Assembly (NCBI RefSeq): GCF_052088025.1
Contig: NZ_JBQCYD010000007.1
Coordinates: 6,457 to 70,456 of the forward strand
Direction: 5' to 3'
Origin: Anaeromonas sp052088025
GTDB taxonomy: Bacteria > Bacillota > Clostridia > Tissierellales > SIT17
Length of the DNA: 64,000 bases
The notes under the pieces are model-generated. The model ran no database searches. It was not told the origin of the DNA and was given only the letters and a program-made list of their open reading frames with translations. The position numbers were made by a program, and so were the translations under genes. Below are positions 44,122 through 54,055 of the stretch, piece by piece (position 1 is the stretch's first letter; every line of letters begins with the position of its first letter).

Positions 44122-45321
44122 TTATCTATCTAATCTTACTATATGACTGTATGGATTCTTTTTATTTTCAATTAAATCAGCAATTATTCTTGACCCAGCC
44201 ATAGAATAACAGGTTCCATTACCTTCATATCCTAACAAATAATATTTATTTTTATGGATTGGATCTGCTCCTATAAAGGGTAGATTATCTGTAGAAATAC
44301 CAAATAAAGCATTCCATCTATTCTCTACTTCTAAATTTAGTCCATCAAATAAATCATTAATTTCTTTGGCTATTTTTTCTGTCTTTTCTTTTAAATCCTC
44401 TATATTTTTTTCAAGCTTATTTATTTCTTCATCTAGTCCTCCTGCTATTATTCTCTTGTCTGTAGTGGTTCTAAAATATAAATAAGGGTTTTTAGTTTCC
44501 CAAAACATAAGATCTTCTTTCCATGGTAATTTTTTTAAAGGTTTTGAACTAATAGCATAGGTTCTATTTATTTGAGCCTTATCTTTTATAATTGGATAGA
44601 TATTTGTATAACCTGTTGCAAGTATTATGTTTTTAAATTCTATTTTATATCCTTCTTTTGTATAAATTTGATTTGAAGCCATACTATCTAAATTCACTTG
44701 AGTATTTTCAAAGTATTTAACCCCATTTTTTTTATTTTCCCTAGTCAAAGCTTTTATAAATTTATAAGGATTTACATCAGCATCTCTAAAAGTTTTAATT
44801 GCAAAAGGTTTATCTAAACTATAATCTTCAATTAATTTATCATTAGCAATACATTCTACTGGGAAGTTATATTTTTTTAAGGTTTTGTATTCTTTTTCTA
44901 GTTTGTTCTTATCTTGCATATCACTAGCATAATATATACTACTCTTTGATCTATAATCTGTTTCATAATTTAATTTATCGTTTATAGCTGTTAAATCATC
45001 CAGAGATTTCAAACACATTTCATAAAATAATACAGCTTTTTTTTCACCAATTTGTTCTATTAAATCAGATAGCATAATATCACTGCAAAATTGAAGTAAA
45101 CCTGTATTAGCTGTACTACTGCCTTTAGCTACTTGATCTTTTTCTACAATTATAACCTTATGATTTCTATTTGAAAGAATGTAAGCTGCTAAAGTCCCAC
45201 TCATGCCTCCACCTACAATAAGTATTTCTGTTTTCTCGTTTTTCTTTATTTTTTCAAATTTAATATCATCTTCCTTACTGACTGTTTTATCCCAATAGGT
45301 ATCTCCAAAATATAATTCCAT
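44122..45321 (-). CDS. FAD-dependent oxidoreductase, DAO family
   Basis: A 399-residue flavoenzyme related to glycine/sarcosine/D-amino acid oxidases. The FAD-binding GGGMSGTLAAYIL lies at about residues 37-49, followed by a GSSTANTGLLQF stretch and a C-terminal NAL-FGISTDNLPFIG region typical of DAO proteins. Third gene of the sigma-54 operon, 49 bases after the aminotransferase. With a threonine aldolase and a glyoxylate-type aminotransferase before it, glycine or a related amine is a likely substrate. In an anaerobe the electron acceptor would not be oxygen. Confidence 0.88.
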   Translation of the reverse strand: MELYFGDTYWDKTVSKEDDIKFEKIKKNEKTEILIVGGGMSGTLAAYILSNRNHKVIIVEKDQVAKGSSTANTGLLQFCSDIMLSDLIEQIGEKKAVLFYEMCLKSLDDLTAINDKLNYETDYRSKSSIYYASDMQDKNKLEKEYKTLKKYNFPVECIANDKLIEDYSLDKPFAIKTFRDADVNPYKFIKALTRENKKNGVKYFENTQVNLDSMASNQIYTKEGYKIEFKNIILATGYTNIYPIIKDKAQINRTYAISSKPLKKLPWKEDLMFWETKNPYLYFRTTTDKRIIAGGLDEEINKLEKNIEDLKEKTEKIAKEINDLFDGLNLEVENRWNALFGISTDNLPFIGADPIHKNKYYLLGYEGNGTCYSMAGSRIIADLIENKKNPYSHIVRLDR

Positions 45322-45370
45322 TCAAATATCTCCTTTGTTTTTATTTTATTAATACCCATACTTTAAAATT

Positions 45371-46531
45371 TTATTTTTCTTTTAAAAAAGTTTCTGCAAT
45401 TGCCTTTGACGAACTTCCAAGCTCCACCTTATAGCCTAATTTATATAGTGCCATTTCTAATGCTCCCATTATTCCATACACTTCTACATGGTGGATTGAC
45501 CCTAAGTGTCCAATTCTAAAAATTTTGCCTTTTAACTTTTTAAGACCGCCACCAATTACTATATTGTAATCCTCACTCAAAACTTTAGATAAATCAGGGT
45601 AATTAATACCATCTGGTAGTATTATTGCCGTAACTGTATTAGAACCATCTTCATCACTTGTAAGTAGTTTAAGGCCCATTGCATGAGCTGAATTTCTAAT
45701 AGCATTTGTCATAAGTTCATGTCTATTCCATACATTTTCTAGTCCTTCTTCCAAAAGTATATCTATAGATTCTTTTAAGCCAAATAATAATGTAGTTGCA
45801 GGAGTATATGGAAATTGGTTCCCTTTCATTCTTTCTTTTACTGCTTTAAAATCCCAATACCATTTACTTATATCAGATTTTTCTACCATATCCCATGCTC
45901 TTTTGCTAATTGATACTATACCAAGCCCTGGAGGTAACATAAGTCCTTTCTGAGATGAAGATATAACTACATCTAAGTTCCACTCATCTGTTTTAAGTTC
46001 TAATGAAGCAAGAGAACTTATTGCATCTACTACAATTAATGCCGGATGATTTAATTCTTTTATCATTTCTGAGATACCTTTGATGTCATTTTTAATTCCT
46101 GTTGATGTTTCATTGTGTGGTAAACATACTGCTTTTATTTCCTTATCCTTATCATTTTCTAAAACTTCTTTGATATCTATCGGACTTACAGAGGATCCCC
46201 ATTCTTTTTCTATTGGTATTACATTTAAACCATGATTTTCTGCTATATCAGCCATCCTATCACTAAATACCCCCAACTTAATTACAGCTAGCTTATCTCC
46301 TCTTGAAAATAAATTAACTATGGAAGCTTCTAAAATTCCACTGCCTGAGCTTGGAAATAACAAAAGATCATTTTCTGTTTTATAAATTTTCTTTAATCCA
46401 CTTACACAATAACCCACTAGTTCTTCAAATTCTTCCCCCCTGTGGTTTAATAATGGCTTAGATAAACTTCTAAGTATCCTTTCTGGTACATTTGTTGGTC
46501 CTGGTATTTGTAAATATTTTCTTCTTTCCAT
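45371..46531 (-). CDS. class V aminotransferase, alanine-glyoxylate/serine-pyruvate type
   Basis: A 386-residue PLP enzyme beginning YLQIPGPTNVPERIL, with PLP Lys in SSSQKGLMLPPG and the C-terminal IGHLGSIHHVEVYG. This group moves amino groups between alanine, serine, glycine and glyoxylate or pyruvate (PucG/Spt type). It follows the threonine aldolase by 15 bases in the sigma-54 operon, so it probably handles glycine, serine or glyoxylate made there. Confidence 0.92.
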   Translation of the reverse strand: MERRKYLQIPGPTNVPERILRSLSKPLLNHRGEEFEELVGYCVSGLKKIYKTENDLLLFPSSGSGILEASIVNLFSRGDKLAVIKLGVFSDRMADIAENHGLNVIPIEKEWGSSVSPIDIKEVLENDKDKEIKAVCLPHNETSTGIKNDIKGISEMIKELNHPALIVVDAISSLASLELKTDEWNLDVVISSSQKGLMLPPGLGIVSISKRAWDMVEKSDISKWYWDFKAVKERMKGNQFPYTPATTLLFGLKESIDILLEEGLENVWNRHELMTNAIRNSAHAMGLKLLTSDEDGSNTVTAIILPDGINYPDLSKVLSEDYNIVIGGGLKKLKGKIFRIGHLGSIHHVEVYGIMGALEMALYKLGYKVELGSSSKAIAETFLKEK

Positions 46532-46546
46532 TTTCTTAGCTCCAAT

Positions 46547-47587
46547 CTATATATTATTTATTGTTTCTTTGACCACTTTTACAACTCTCTCTATTTCATT
46601 TTCTTCAATTCCTAAGTGTGTAACCATTCTAAAACTATCATCTGAAATTCTTTTTGCTTTAATTTTATTTTCTTTTAACCTATCTAAAAATTCATCTATA
46701 GTTATTGGTAGTTTCTTTACTGAACCTGTTAATATTGATGTATGGATATTATCTACATTTACATCTAAACCTTCTATAGCACTTAGTTTTTCACCTAGTA
46801 TTTTTGCATTTTTATTATCTTCTTTTAATCTAGGTATCATCTCTTTAATAGCTACTATAGCTGGTGCTGCTAAAAAACCTGCTTGTCTAAAGCCCCCACC
46901 TAATCTTTGTTTTATCCACCTTGCCTTTTCTATGAACTCCTTATCTCCTGCAAGTATTGCTCCAAATGGTGCACATAGACCTTTTGTAAGTGCAAACATT
47001 ACTGCATCTACATTTTTCACTATATCTTTAACCTCTACATCTAAGGCCACAGCTGCATTAAATATTCTTGCACCATCCATATACACTGGTATATGATGTT
47101 TTTTCCCTAATTCACATACTGCATTTATATTATCTATAGGAACAACAAAACCTGCATTTAAATTGTTAGTATTTTCAATACATATAAGTCCTGTTTTAGC
47201 ATTTTGAATTCCTTTATTCCTAATTAAACTTTCCATTTTTTCTATATCATAATATCCATTTTCTACATTTATAGGCCTAGTTTGGACTTGAGAAAGTGCT
47301 GCAAGTGCTCCTACTTCTAAATTGTATATATGAGAAGTATCACCTATGATAACTTCCTCTCCTCTATTTGTAAATGTCATAACAGCTATTTGATTGGCAA
47401 GGGTGCCAGATGTAGTAAATAAAGCATCTTCTTTGCCTAAAATATCTGCTGACATTTTTTCAAGTTTTTTTACAGTAGGATCGTCTCCTAATATATCATC
47501 TCCTACTTCTGCATTATACATAGCATCTCTCATAGATTGGGTCGGCTGTGTTATGGTATCAGATCTTAAATCAATATAGTTATCCAT
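46547..47587 (-). CDS. ltaE: low-specificity L-threonine aldolase
   Basis: PLP enzyme splitting L-threonine into glycine and acetaldehyde. The 346 residues match LtaE well: IDLRSDTITQPTQSMRDAM at the start, DDILGDDPTVKKLE, the cofactor Asp in VYMDGARIFNAAV, and PLP Lys in ALTKGLCAPFGA. First gene of the sigma-54 operon. The promoter and activator site lie in the 160 bases upstream. Confidence 0.94.
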   Translation of the reverse strand: MDNYIDLRSDTITQPTQSMRDAMYNAEVGDDILGDDPTVKKLEKMSADILGKEDALFTTSGTLANQIAVMTFTNRGEEVIIGDTSHIYNLEVGALAALSQVQTRPINVENGYYDIEKMESLIRNKGIQNAKTGLICIENTNNLNAGFVVPIDNINAVCELGKKHHIPVYMDGARIFNAAVALDVEVKDIVKNVDAVMFALTKGLCAPFGAILAGDKEFIEKARWIKQRLGGGFRQAGFLAAPAIVAIKEMIPRLKEDNKNAKILGEKLSAIEGLDVNVDNIHTSILTGSVKKLPITIDEFLDRLKENKIKAKRISDDSFRMVTHLGIEENEIERVVKVVKETINNI

Positions 47588-47650
47588 ATATAACTCCTTT
47601 CGTATTCATATCATTAAACTTTGTTATTTTTACTACACAATAATATTAAA

Positions 47651-47666
47651 GCAAAATTTATGCCAA
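47651..47666 (-). promoter_or_regulatory. sigma-54 promoter of the ltaE operon
   Basis: On the minus strand TTGGCATAAATTTTGC, with the invariant GG (-24) and GC (-12) exactly 10 bases apart. The predicted start is near 47640, about 50 bases before ltaE. Confidence 0.9.
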
Positions 47667-47740
47667 GTCTAATATTATTTCTAAACACATGTATTTCATG
47701 CTCTTATATAATAAATTAACCTTTTTTTATACAGTAAAAA

Positions 47741-47774
47741 ACGTTACATGTTTTAATTATGCAACATGCAACGT
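47741..47774 (-). promoter_or_regulatory. activator binding site (inverted repeat) upstream of the ltaE operon
   Basis: ACGTTACATGTT (47741-47752) and AACATGCAACGT (47763-47774) form an inverted repeat with one mismatch and a 10-base spacer. Its centre is about 117 bases upstream of the sigma-54 start, a normal distance for an enhancer-binding protein site. Confidence 0.78.
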
Positions 47775-47781
47775 TCCAATT

Positions 47782-49680
47782 TTAAACAATTATATTATAT
47801 TTTTTCATTTTCCTCCATAGAGTAGTTCTTGATATCCCTAATATCTTTGATGCTTTTGTTATATTTCCATTAGTGGATTCTAAGGCATTGTTTATAGCAA
47901 TATTTTCACTTTCGTTAATATTTATAATTTTAGTGTCATTATTATTTTTTCTTTTATTATTTTCTAATGGCTTAAATATATATTTTATATCTTATAAATT
48001 CATAATTGGTTTTTTGCTCATAACTACTAATCTTTCTGTGAAATTTTTAATTTCTCTTACATTCCCTGGCCAATCATAATCACACAAGTATTCTATTGAA
48101 TCATTGGTTAGAATAATTTTATCTTTATTAAACTTTTGACTAAAGGCCCCTATAAAGTTTTTTAGAAAATAGTGTATGTCTTCTTTTCTATCCCTAATTG
48201 GTGGAATATAAAGTTCTAAAATATTTACCCTATAATATAAGTCTTCTCTGAACTTATTTTCCTTGATTAATTTATATAGGTTTTTATTTGTAGCAGCAAT
48301 AATCCTCACATCAATTGGAATCACCTTCTTACCACCTATTCTCATTATCTGCCTTTCTTGGAGGACCCGGAGTAGTCTTCCTTGTAAAAGTTGCTCCATT
48401 TCTGATATTTCATCTAAAAATAAAGTTCCCCTATGTGCTAATTCAAATAATCCTTTTTTACCATTTTTATTAGCTCCCGTAAACGCACCAGGCTCATAGC
48501 CAAAAAGTTCAGATTCTAAAAGGCTTTCAGGTAGGGCAGCACAATTTAAGGCAACAAATGGTCCATTTTTTCTATTACTTAGATTATGAATGCTTTGGGC
48601 CATTATCTCTTTACCTGTTCCAGTTTCACCCTCTATTAAAATAGTAGATTCTACCTTTGCATATTCTTTTCCAATACGAATTATCTCTTTTATATTTTTT
48701 CCTTCTCCTAAAATATCTTCAAAGTTATACCTTGCAATATGTCCATTTTGAACCACTTCTCTTCTTAGCATACCTTCCATTTCTTCAATTTTCATTGCAT
48801 CTTGGAATATTATTACTGCACCTAAAATTTCTTTCTTAACCTTAATAGGTACTTTAGATATAATATATTTTTTATCATCAATATTTTCAATAGATTCTAT
48901 TTCTTCCCCATTATCATTTAATATTTGATTAATATTTATATTAGGTATAATTTTATCTATTTTTTTATTAAGAATATCCTTGCTTTTTTTCTTTAATAAC
49001 CTTTCTGCAGGAGAATTCAAAAAAATAATTGCACCTTCTTCATCTATAGAAACTATACTGTTTTTTGAATGTTCAACTATAGCCTTATATCTTTCTGCCT
49101 TTTCCTTTTGATTTATTGTGGCAATTGCTATTCTTTTACTTTCTTTTATGGCAGTTTTTATCGATTCTTTACCAGTTTGAATTACAATAGGTACCATATT
49201 ATATTTTTCACTATATTTTTTTATTATCCCCCCACCTACAATAACTTTAACCCCTAACTTATATAACTGCCTTACTCTCATTTCTACTTCATTTTCAGTA
49301 TTCACAACATGCTTTTCAAACTTTTTTCCTGATATTTTTTCATAATTTTCAATTGAAGATAACATATTTTCAAATGCTAAAATTCCAATTTTTTCATTAT
49401 AATCTTCTGCTAATTTTATAGTATTAAATATATCTATACTTTTTATAGGTATTTTTACAGTAGGAACATTTATCTTTGCTTCTAAAAGTAGTAATTGAGT
49501 TCCACCCCTAACTATTATGGCATCAAAAGATTCTTTTTCTAATTTTCTAGATATTTTTAGTCCTTTTTCCATTGAACCTTCAAATACTATAATTTGTTCT
49601 TCAAATTCTTTTGATGCTTCTTTTGCAATATTCACTATATCCTTTGGTGCAATAATTGCTATTTTTAGCATATCCCTCAC
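47782..49680 (-). pseudogene. sigma-54-dependent activator with PrpR-N and PAS domains, in-frame stop before the HTH
   Basis: Enhancer-binding protein. Domains: PrpR_N sensor (about 1-165), PAS (about 195-300), AAA+ (about 320-545) with Walker A GETGTGKE, GAFTGA loop for contacting sigma-54, and Walker B LFLDEISEM. The frame meets TAA at 47992-47994 (codon 563), but the same frame continues without shift for 69 codons to a stop at 47782. That piece ends in a Fis-type HTH (GNITKASKILGISRTTLWRKM). So one nonsense codon removes the DNA-binding domain. The gene faces the ltaE operon in tandem, and the activator site follows it. Alternatives: sequencing error or readthrough. Confidence 0.9.
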
Positions 49681-49801
49681 CCTTTTATGAAGATTGATTT
49701 TTATTTTAATAAATACTTATATCTATATGATATTATCACTTTAACATAAGTTCAATAAATATCATAATATATATTATACCATTATGAAAGGAATGATTGA
49801 T

Positions 49802-50308
49802 TTGTATAATAGCTACCAATGCCCCTATTATGGCAATGAATCAATATGTAAAAGATGTCCTTATTATTACTGGCACCAGGTATATAATTTTACGAAATTA
49901 AAGGATTATGGAAATGACCCTTTCGTTGTTAATATAGAAAAAATCACTAAAAGAAATACCAACTTTCGTACTGCCCTATGGACTGGGAAACATTTACAGC
50001 TCACTTTAATGGATATAAAGGTAGGAGGAGATATAGGATTAGAGGTCCATCATAATCTTGATCAATTTGTACGTATAGAACAAGGTCAAGGTATTGTAAT
50101 GATGGGAGATACAAAAGATAATTTAGATTTTAGAAGGAAAGTATATGATGATTATATATTTATTATACCTGCTGGCAAGTGGCATAATTTAATCAATACA
50201 GGAAATAAACCAATTAAATTATATTCTATTTATGCTCCACCAGCTCATCCTCATGGTACAATTCATAGGACTAAGGAAGATGCAATGGAAGATCATAACC
50301 ATTATTAA
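49802..50308 (+). CDS. cupin domain protein with N-terminal Cys cluster
   Basis: A 168-residue protein. After an N-terminal Cys motif (CPYYGNESICKRC) comes a single cupin barrel (about 55-150): GLEVHHNLDQFVRIEQGQG supplies His-His-Gln-type metal ligands and IPAGKWHNLINTG the last His. A sugar isomerase or small-molecule binder is possible. TTG 49802 has GAAAGGA 9 bases upstream; an in-frame ATG at 49784 overlaps that site and has none of its own, but cannot be excluded. Stands alone, divergent from the sigma-54 activator. Confidence 0.82.
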   Translation: MYNSYQCPYYGNESICKRCPYYYWHQVYNFTKLKDYGNDPFVVNIEKITKRNTNFRTALWTGKHLQLTLMDIKVGGDIGLEVHHNLDQFVRIEQGQGIVMMGDTKDNLDFRRKVYDDYIFIIPAGKWHNLINTGNKPIKLYSIYAPPAHPHGTIHRTKEDAMEDHNHY

Positions 50309-50312
50309 TAGA

Positions 50313-50354
50313 AAAAAGCCATATAATAAACTTTAAGTTTATATATGGCTTTTT
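50313..50354. terminator. bidirectional intrinsic terminator
   Basis: Arms AAAAAGCCATATA and TATATGGCTTTTT with a paired inner AAACTT/AAGTTT segment. It separates the converging cupin and tcdA genes. Confidence 0.9.
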
Positions 50355-50356
50355 GT

Positions 50357-51064
50357 CTATTTAATGATATCCTTAACTACTTCTGAGGCAATTATTAGTC
50401 CTGCTGTAGGGGGTACAAATGAAGTACTCCCAGGAAGTTGTCTTCTGGTATGGTTAACTTCACCTACATCTATTGGAATCACAGGTTTTTCTTTTGAATA
50501 CACTACCTTTAACTTTTTTATTCCCTTTCTTTTAAGTTCTTTTCTCATAACTCTTGCAAGTGGACAAATCGAAGTTTGATAAATATCTGATACTTCTAAC
50601 ATTGTAGGATTTAATTTGTTTCCTGCTCCCATGCTACTTATAACTGGTATACCTTTTTTATTACATCTTTCTATTAAATCAAGTTTAGATGAGACCATAT
50701 CTATAGCATCAATTACATAATCAAATTTATCAAATAAAAGTCCCTCCGCAGATTCACTATTATACAATTCTTTAAAGTAAATTACTTCTGCTTTAGGATT
50801 TATATCTTTTATTCTTTCTTTCATAGTTTCTACTTTTGATTTCCCAACAGTTTTTCTCGTTGCATGGATTTGTCTGTTAATATTTGTAAGACAAATATCA
50901 TCATCATCTACAAGTATAAATCTTCCTACACCACTTCTAACTAGTCCTTCCACTGCAAAAGTCCCTACTCCACCTATTCCAAATATGGCTACACTACTAT
51001 TTTTTAGTTTATTTAAATTTTCAGTTCCTATTACCATTTCCGTTCTTGAGAATTCATGTAACAT
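50357..51064 (-). CDS. tcdA: tRNA threonylcarbamoyladenosine dehydratase
   Basis: E1-like enzyme that uses ATP to cyclise t6A to ct6A at position 37 of ANN-decoding tRNAs. The 235 residues begin EFSRTEMVIG, have the ATP-binding GIGGVGTFAVEGLVRSG (about 29-45), the Arg finger in NINRQIHA, and the C-terminal LPGSTSFVPPTAGLIIA of TcdA/CsdL. No ThiS or MoaD partner is nearby, which favours TcdA over MoeB or ThiF. Confidence 0.93.
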   Translation of the reverse strand: MLHEFSRTEMVIGTENLNKLKNSSVAIFGIGGVGTFAVEGLVRSGVGRFILVDDDDICLTNINRQIHATRKTVGKSKVETMKERIKDINPKAEVIYFKELYNSESAEGLLFDKFDYVIDAIDMVSSKLDLIERCNKKGIPVISSMGAGNKLNPTMLEVSDIYQTSICPLARVMRKELKRKGIKKLKVVYSKEKPVIPIDVGEVNHTRRQLPGSTSFVPPTAGLIIASEVVKDIIK

Positions 51065-51168
51065 TTTAAGTCCCCTTTAACTTTAGATTTCTATTTTATT
51101 TTACTGAATTAGATTAGCATATAAAAAAAATGAAGTCAATGATATAATATTAATAAAGGGGTGATTTT

Positions 51169-52773
51169 GTGGATACAATTTTAATAAAGGGAAAAATATA
51201 TATTGAAAAAGATATTTTTAAAGAAGCATTATATATTAAAGATGGGATTATAAAGGAAATAGGCTCAAATGAAGCAATACTTAAAAATGATTGCAATAAT
51301 ATTATAGATTTAGAAAATAAAACAGTTATCCCTGGATTTAATGATAGTCATATGCATCTCTTAGGGATAGGAGAAGCTTTAAGTATTTGCAATTTAAATA
51401 ATGCTAAGTCTATAAATGATGTTATTAAGTTAGGTAAAGCCTTTTTAAATGAAAATATGGATTATTTATATGGTAGAGGATGGAATCAAGATTATTTCAC
51501 ATCTGGTGAAAATCGTCTACTAAATAGATTTGATTTAGACAAAATATCCACTGATATTCCAATTGTATTTAATAGGGTTTGTGGCCATGTTTCAGTTTCT
51601 AATACTAAAGCCTTAGAATTACTTAATATTGATTCAAATACAAGAGTAGATGGAGGTACTATTGAAGTGGATAAAAGTGGCATACCTAATGGTATCTTTA
51701 ATGAAAATGCCATATATTTAATTCAATCAATTATACCTGAAAAAAGTAAGGAACAAATTGAGTCAGAATTTTTAAAGGCTAGCAATTATGTAATAAGTGT
51801 TGGTATAACCTCTGTTCAATCATGTGACATTTCAGATACTACTAGAAATAGATTTGATGTTTTACATGATATTTATAATAATACTAAAACTAAATTAAGA
51901 TACACTCATCAATATAATTTCCAAAATATAAATCAATTTAAAAATTATATTGATACAGAATTTAAATCTAATGATTATGATGAAAGGTTCTTGTCAAAGG
52001 GAATGCTGAAATTATTTAAAGATGGTTCCCTTGGAGCTAGAACTGCCTTGTTATTAGATAAGTATAAAGATGATGATAGCACTAAGGGTGTAGCAGCATT
52101 AAGTGACGGGCAATTACAAGACTTATGTAATCTTGCTAGTAAAAATGATATCAAAGTAGTAACTCATGCAATTGGAGACTCAGCTATAGAAAACGTGATA
52201 AATACTTATGAAAATACTATGACTAATAATGAAAATAAACTCCGCCATGGTATTGTACATTGCCAAATCACAAATGAAGAACAATTAAAAAGAATTTCTG
52301 ATTTGAGTATATCTGTTATGGCCCAACCCATATTTTTAGATTATGATATTGATATTGTAGAAAAAAGGGTAGGCAAAGAATTAACTAGAACTTCTTATGC
52401 ATTTAATACTTTAAATAAAACTAATGCACAGTTAAGTTTAAGTACAGATGCACCAGTTGAAGATGCTAATCCCTTCCCTAATATTTACTGCGCAGTAAAT
52501 AGGATGAAATTAGATGGCAGATCTTCAGATAATTTTATACCTGCTGAAAGAATGACCATAGAAGATGCCATTGATGCTTATACAGTTGGAAGTGCTATAA
52601 ATGAATTTAAAGAAGATTTTAAAGGTAGGTTAAAACCTGGATATGTAGCTGATTTAATAGTATTAGATAGTGATATATTTACCATAAATAGTATGAATAT
52701 AAAGGATATTAAAGTTGAAAAAACCATGATAGATGGTGAATTTGTATATATTAAAAAACAAACTCTTAATTAA
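51169..52773 (+). CDS. amidohydrolase, YtcJ family
   Basis: A 534-residue metal-dependent hydrolase of the Amidohydro_3 group. The metal HxH motif is in GFNDSHMHL (about residue 64), further ligands in VTHAIGDSA and LRHGIVHCQ, the active-site Asp in LSTDAPVED, and the C-terminal barrel return is LKPGYVADLIVLD. Substrate unknown; relatives act on N-substituted amides. GTG start with AAGGGGTGA. Confidence 0.9.
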   Translation: MDTILIKGKIYIEKDIFKEALYIKDGIIKEIGSNEAILKNDCNNIIDLENKTVIPGFNDSHMHLLGIGEALSICNLNNAKSINDVIKLGKAFLNENMDYLYGRGWNQDYFTSGENRLLNRFDLDKISTDIPIVFNRVCGHVSVSNTKALELLNIDSNTRVDGGTIEVDKSGIPNGIFNENAIYLIQSIIPEKSKEQIESEFLKASNYVISVGITSVQSCDISDTTRNRFDVLHDIYNNTKTKLRYTHQYNFQNINQFKNYIDTEFKSNDYDERFLSKGMLKLFKDGSLGARTALLLDKYKDDDSTKGVAALSDGQLQDLCNLASKNDIKVVTHAIGDSAIENVINTYENTMTNNENKLRHGIVHCQITNEEQLKRISDLSISVMAQPIFLDYDIDIVEKRVGKELTRTSYAFNTLNKTNAQLSLSTDAPVEDANPFPNIYCAVNRMKLDGRSSDNFIPAERMTIEDAIDAYTVGSAINEFKEDFKGRLKPGYVADLIVLDSDIFTINSMNIKDIKVEKTMIDGEFVYIKKQTLN

Positions 52774-52788
52774 GAGTTTGTTTTTTAA
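52751..52788. terminator. bidirectional perfect inverted-repeat terminator
   Basis: Two perfect 19-base arms with no spacer (core CAAACTCTTAA), A and T runs at the ends. It overlaps the stop codons of both converging genes. Confidence 0.93.
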
Positions 52789-54038
52789 TATATAGCTATA
52801 TCTTTCCTGTAGTACATTCCATCAAATTTAATCTTATGGATTTCTTTATAAATATTTTCACGTGCTGAATTAATGTCTTCTCCTAAAGAAGTAATGCTTA
52901 ATACTCTACCACCATTTGTAACTAATTCACCATTTTCATATTTACTTCCATTATGAAATACCATTAAAGAATTGCTTAAATCTTTTAAACCTGTAATTGA
53001 AAATCCCTTTTCGCATTTCTTAGGATATCCCCTTGAGCTAGTAACTACTGTAACGCAAGCTTGATCTGTCCATATTAAATCTGATTCTTTTATTTTATTG
53101 TCTATTGTTTTTTCAAATATATCTATCAAATCTGATTCAAGTCTTGGCAGCAATACCTCAGTTTCTGGATCTCCAAATCTAACATTAAACTCTAATACCT
53201 CAATATCATCTTCTTCTATCATAAATCCTATAAATATTATTCCATTATACTCTAATTTTTCTTCTTTTAAACCTATACTAATTTTTTCTAATACTGCTTT
53301 TTCTATTTTTTCTTTTAACTTATCTGTAAATAATTCACTAGGAGAATATGCACCTATTCCTCCTGTATTTAGTCCCTTATCTCCTTCAAGTATCTTTTTA
53401 TAATCTTTTGCACTTTCCATTGCTATTATCTCGTTTCCAGATACAAGGCAAATTAAAGATGCTTCTACTCCATAAATAAATTCTTCTATTATTACCTTTT
53501 GACCCTGGTCTCCAAATATCTTTTCTTTTAATATATCTTTTAATGTTGCAATAGTATCTTCTTCATTTTCACAAATTATAACACCCTTTCCAAGGCATAA
53601 TCCATCTGCTTTTATTACAAGGGGATAAGAAAAGTTTTTTACTCCCTTAATAGCTTCATCATAATCTGTAAAAGATTTGTATTTAGCTGTCTTTATATCA
53701 TATTTTTCCATGAATTTTTTAGAAAATTCTTTGCTTGCTTCTAATTTACTTGCTTTTTTATCAGGACCAAATATTCTTAAATTATTTTCTTTAAACTTAT
53801 CTACTATTCCAAGTACAAGAGGCTCTTCAGGTCCTACTATAGTTAAATCTATATCTTTATCTATAGCAAATCTAAGTAGTCCATCTATATCATTTGAAGC
53901 TATATCTACATTTTGCGCAAGATCTCTAGTTCCGCCATTACCTGGTGCGCAATATATCTTACTTGCTTTTTTTGATTTACTCATTTTAAAGCATAAGGCA
54001 TGTTCGCGTCCTCCACTACCTATAACTAATATATTCAT
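52785..54038 (-). CDS. purD: phosphoribosylamine--glycine ligase
   Basis: Second step of de novo purine synthesis: ATP-dependent joining of phosphoribosylamine and glycine. The 417 residues match PurD throughout: NILVIGSGGREHAL at the start, VGPEEPLVLGI, the ATP-grasp stretch YPLVIKADGLCLGKGV and FNVRFGDPETE. Last gene of the operon, 17 bases after purH, ended by a strong terminator. PurD uses the unstable amine made by PurF. Confidence 0.97.
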   Translation of the reverse strand: MNILVIGSGGREHALCFKMSKSKKASKIYCAPGNGGTRDLAQNVDIASNDIDGLLRFAIDKDIDLTIVGPEEPLVLGIVDKFKENNLRIFGPDKKASKLEASKEFSKKFMEKYDIKTAKYKSFTDYDEAIKGVKNFSYPLVIKADGLCLGKGVIICENEEDTIATLKDILKEKIFGDQGQKVIIEEFIYGVEASLICLVSGNEIIAMESAKDYKKILEGDKGLNTGGIGAYSPSELFTDKLKEKIEKAVLEKISIGLKEEKLEYNGIIFIGFMIEEDDIEVLEFNVRFGDPETEVLLPRLESDLIDIFEKTIDNKIKESDLIWTDQACVTVVTSSRGYPKKCEKGFSITGLKDLSNSLMVFHNGSKYENGELVTNGGRVLSITSLGEDINSARENIYKEIHKIKFDGMYYRKDIAIY

Positions 54039-54055
54039 TTTTTACCCCCTAACTA

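Noticed and set aside
46569..47096. A 175-residue plus-strand frame
   Set aside because: Exact antisense shadow of ltaE, which has all family motifs; Ser/Phe/Ile-rich composition is typical of such shadows in AT-rich DNA.
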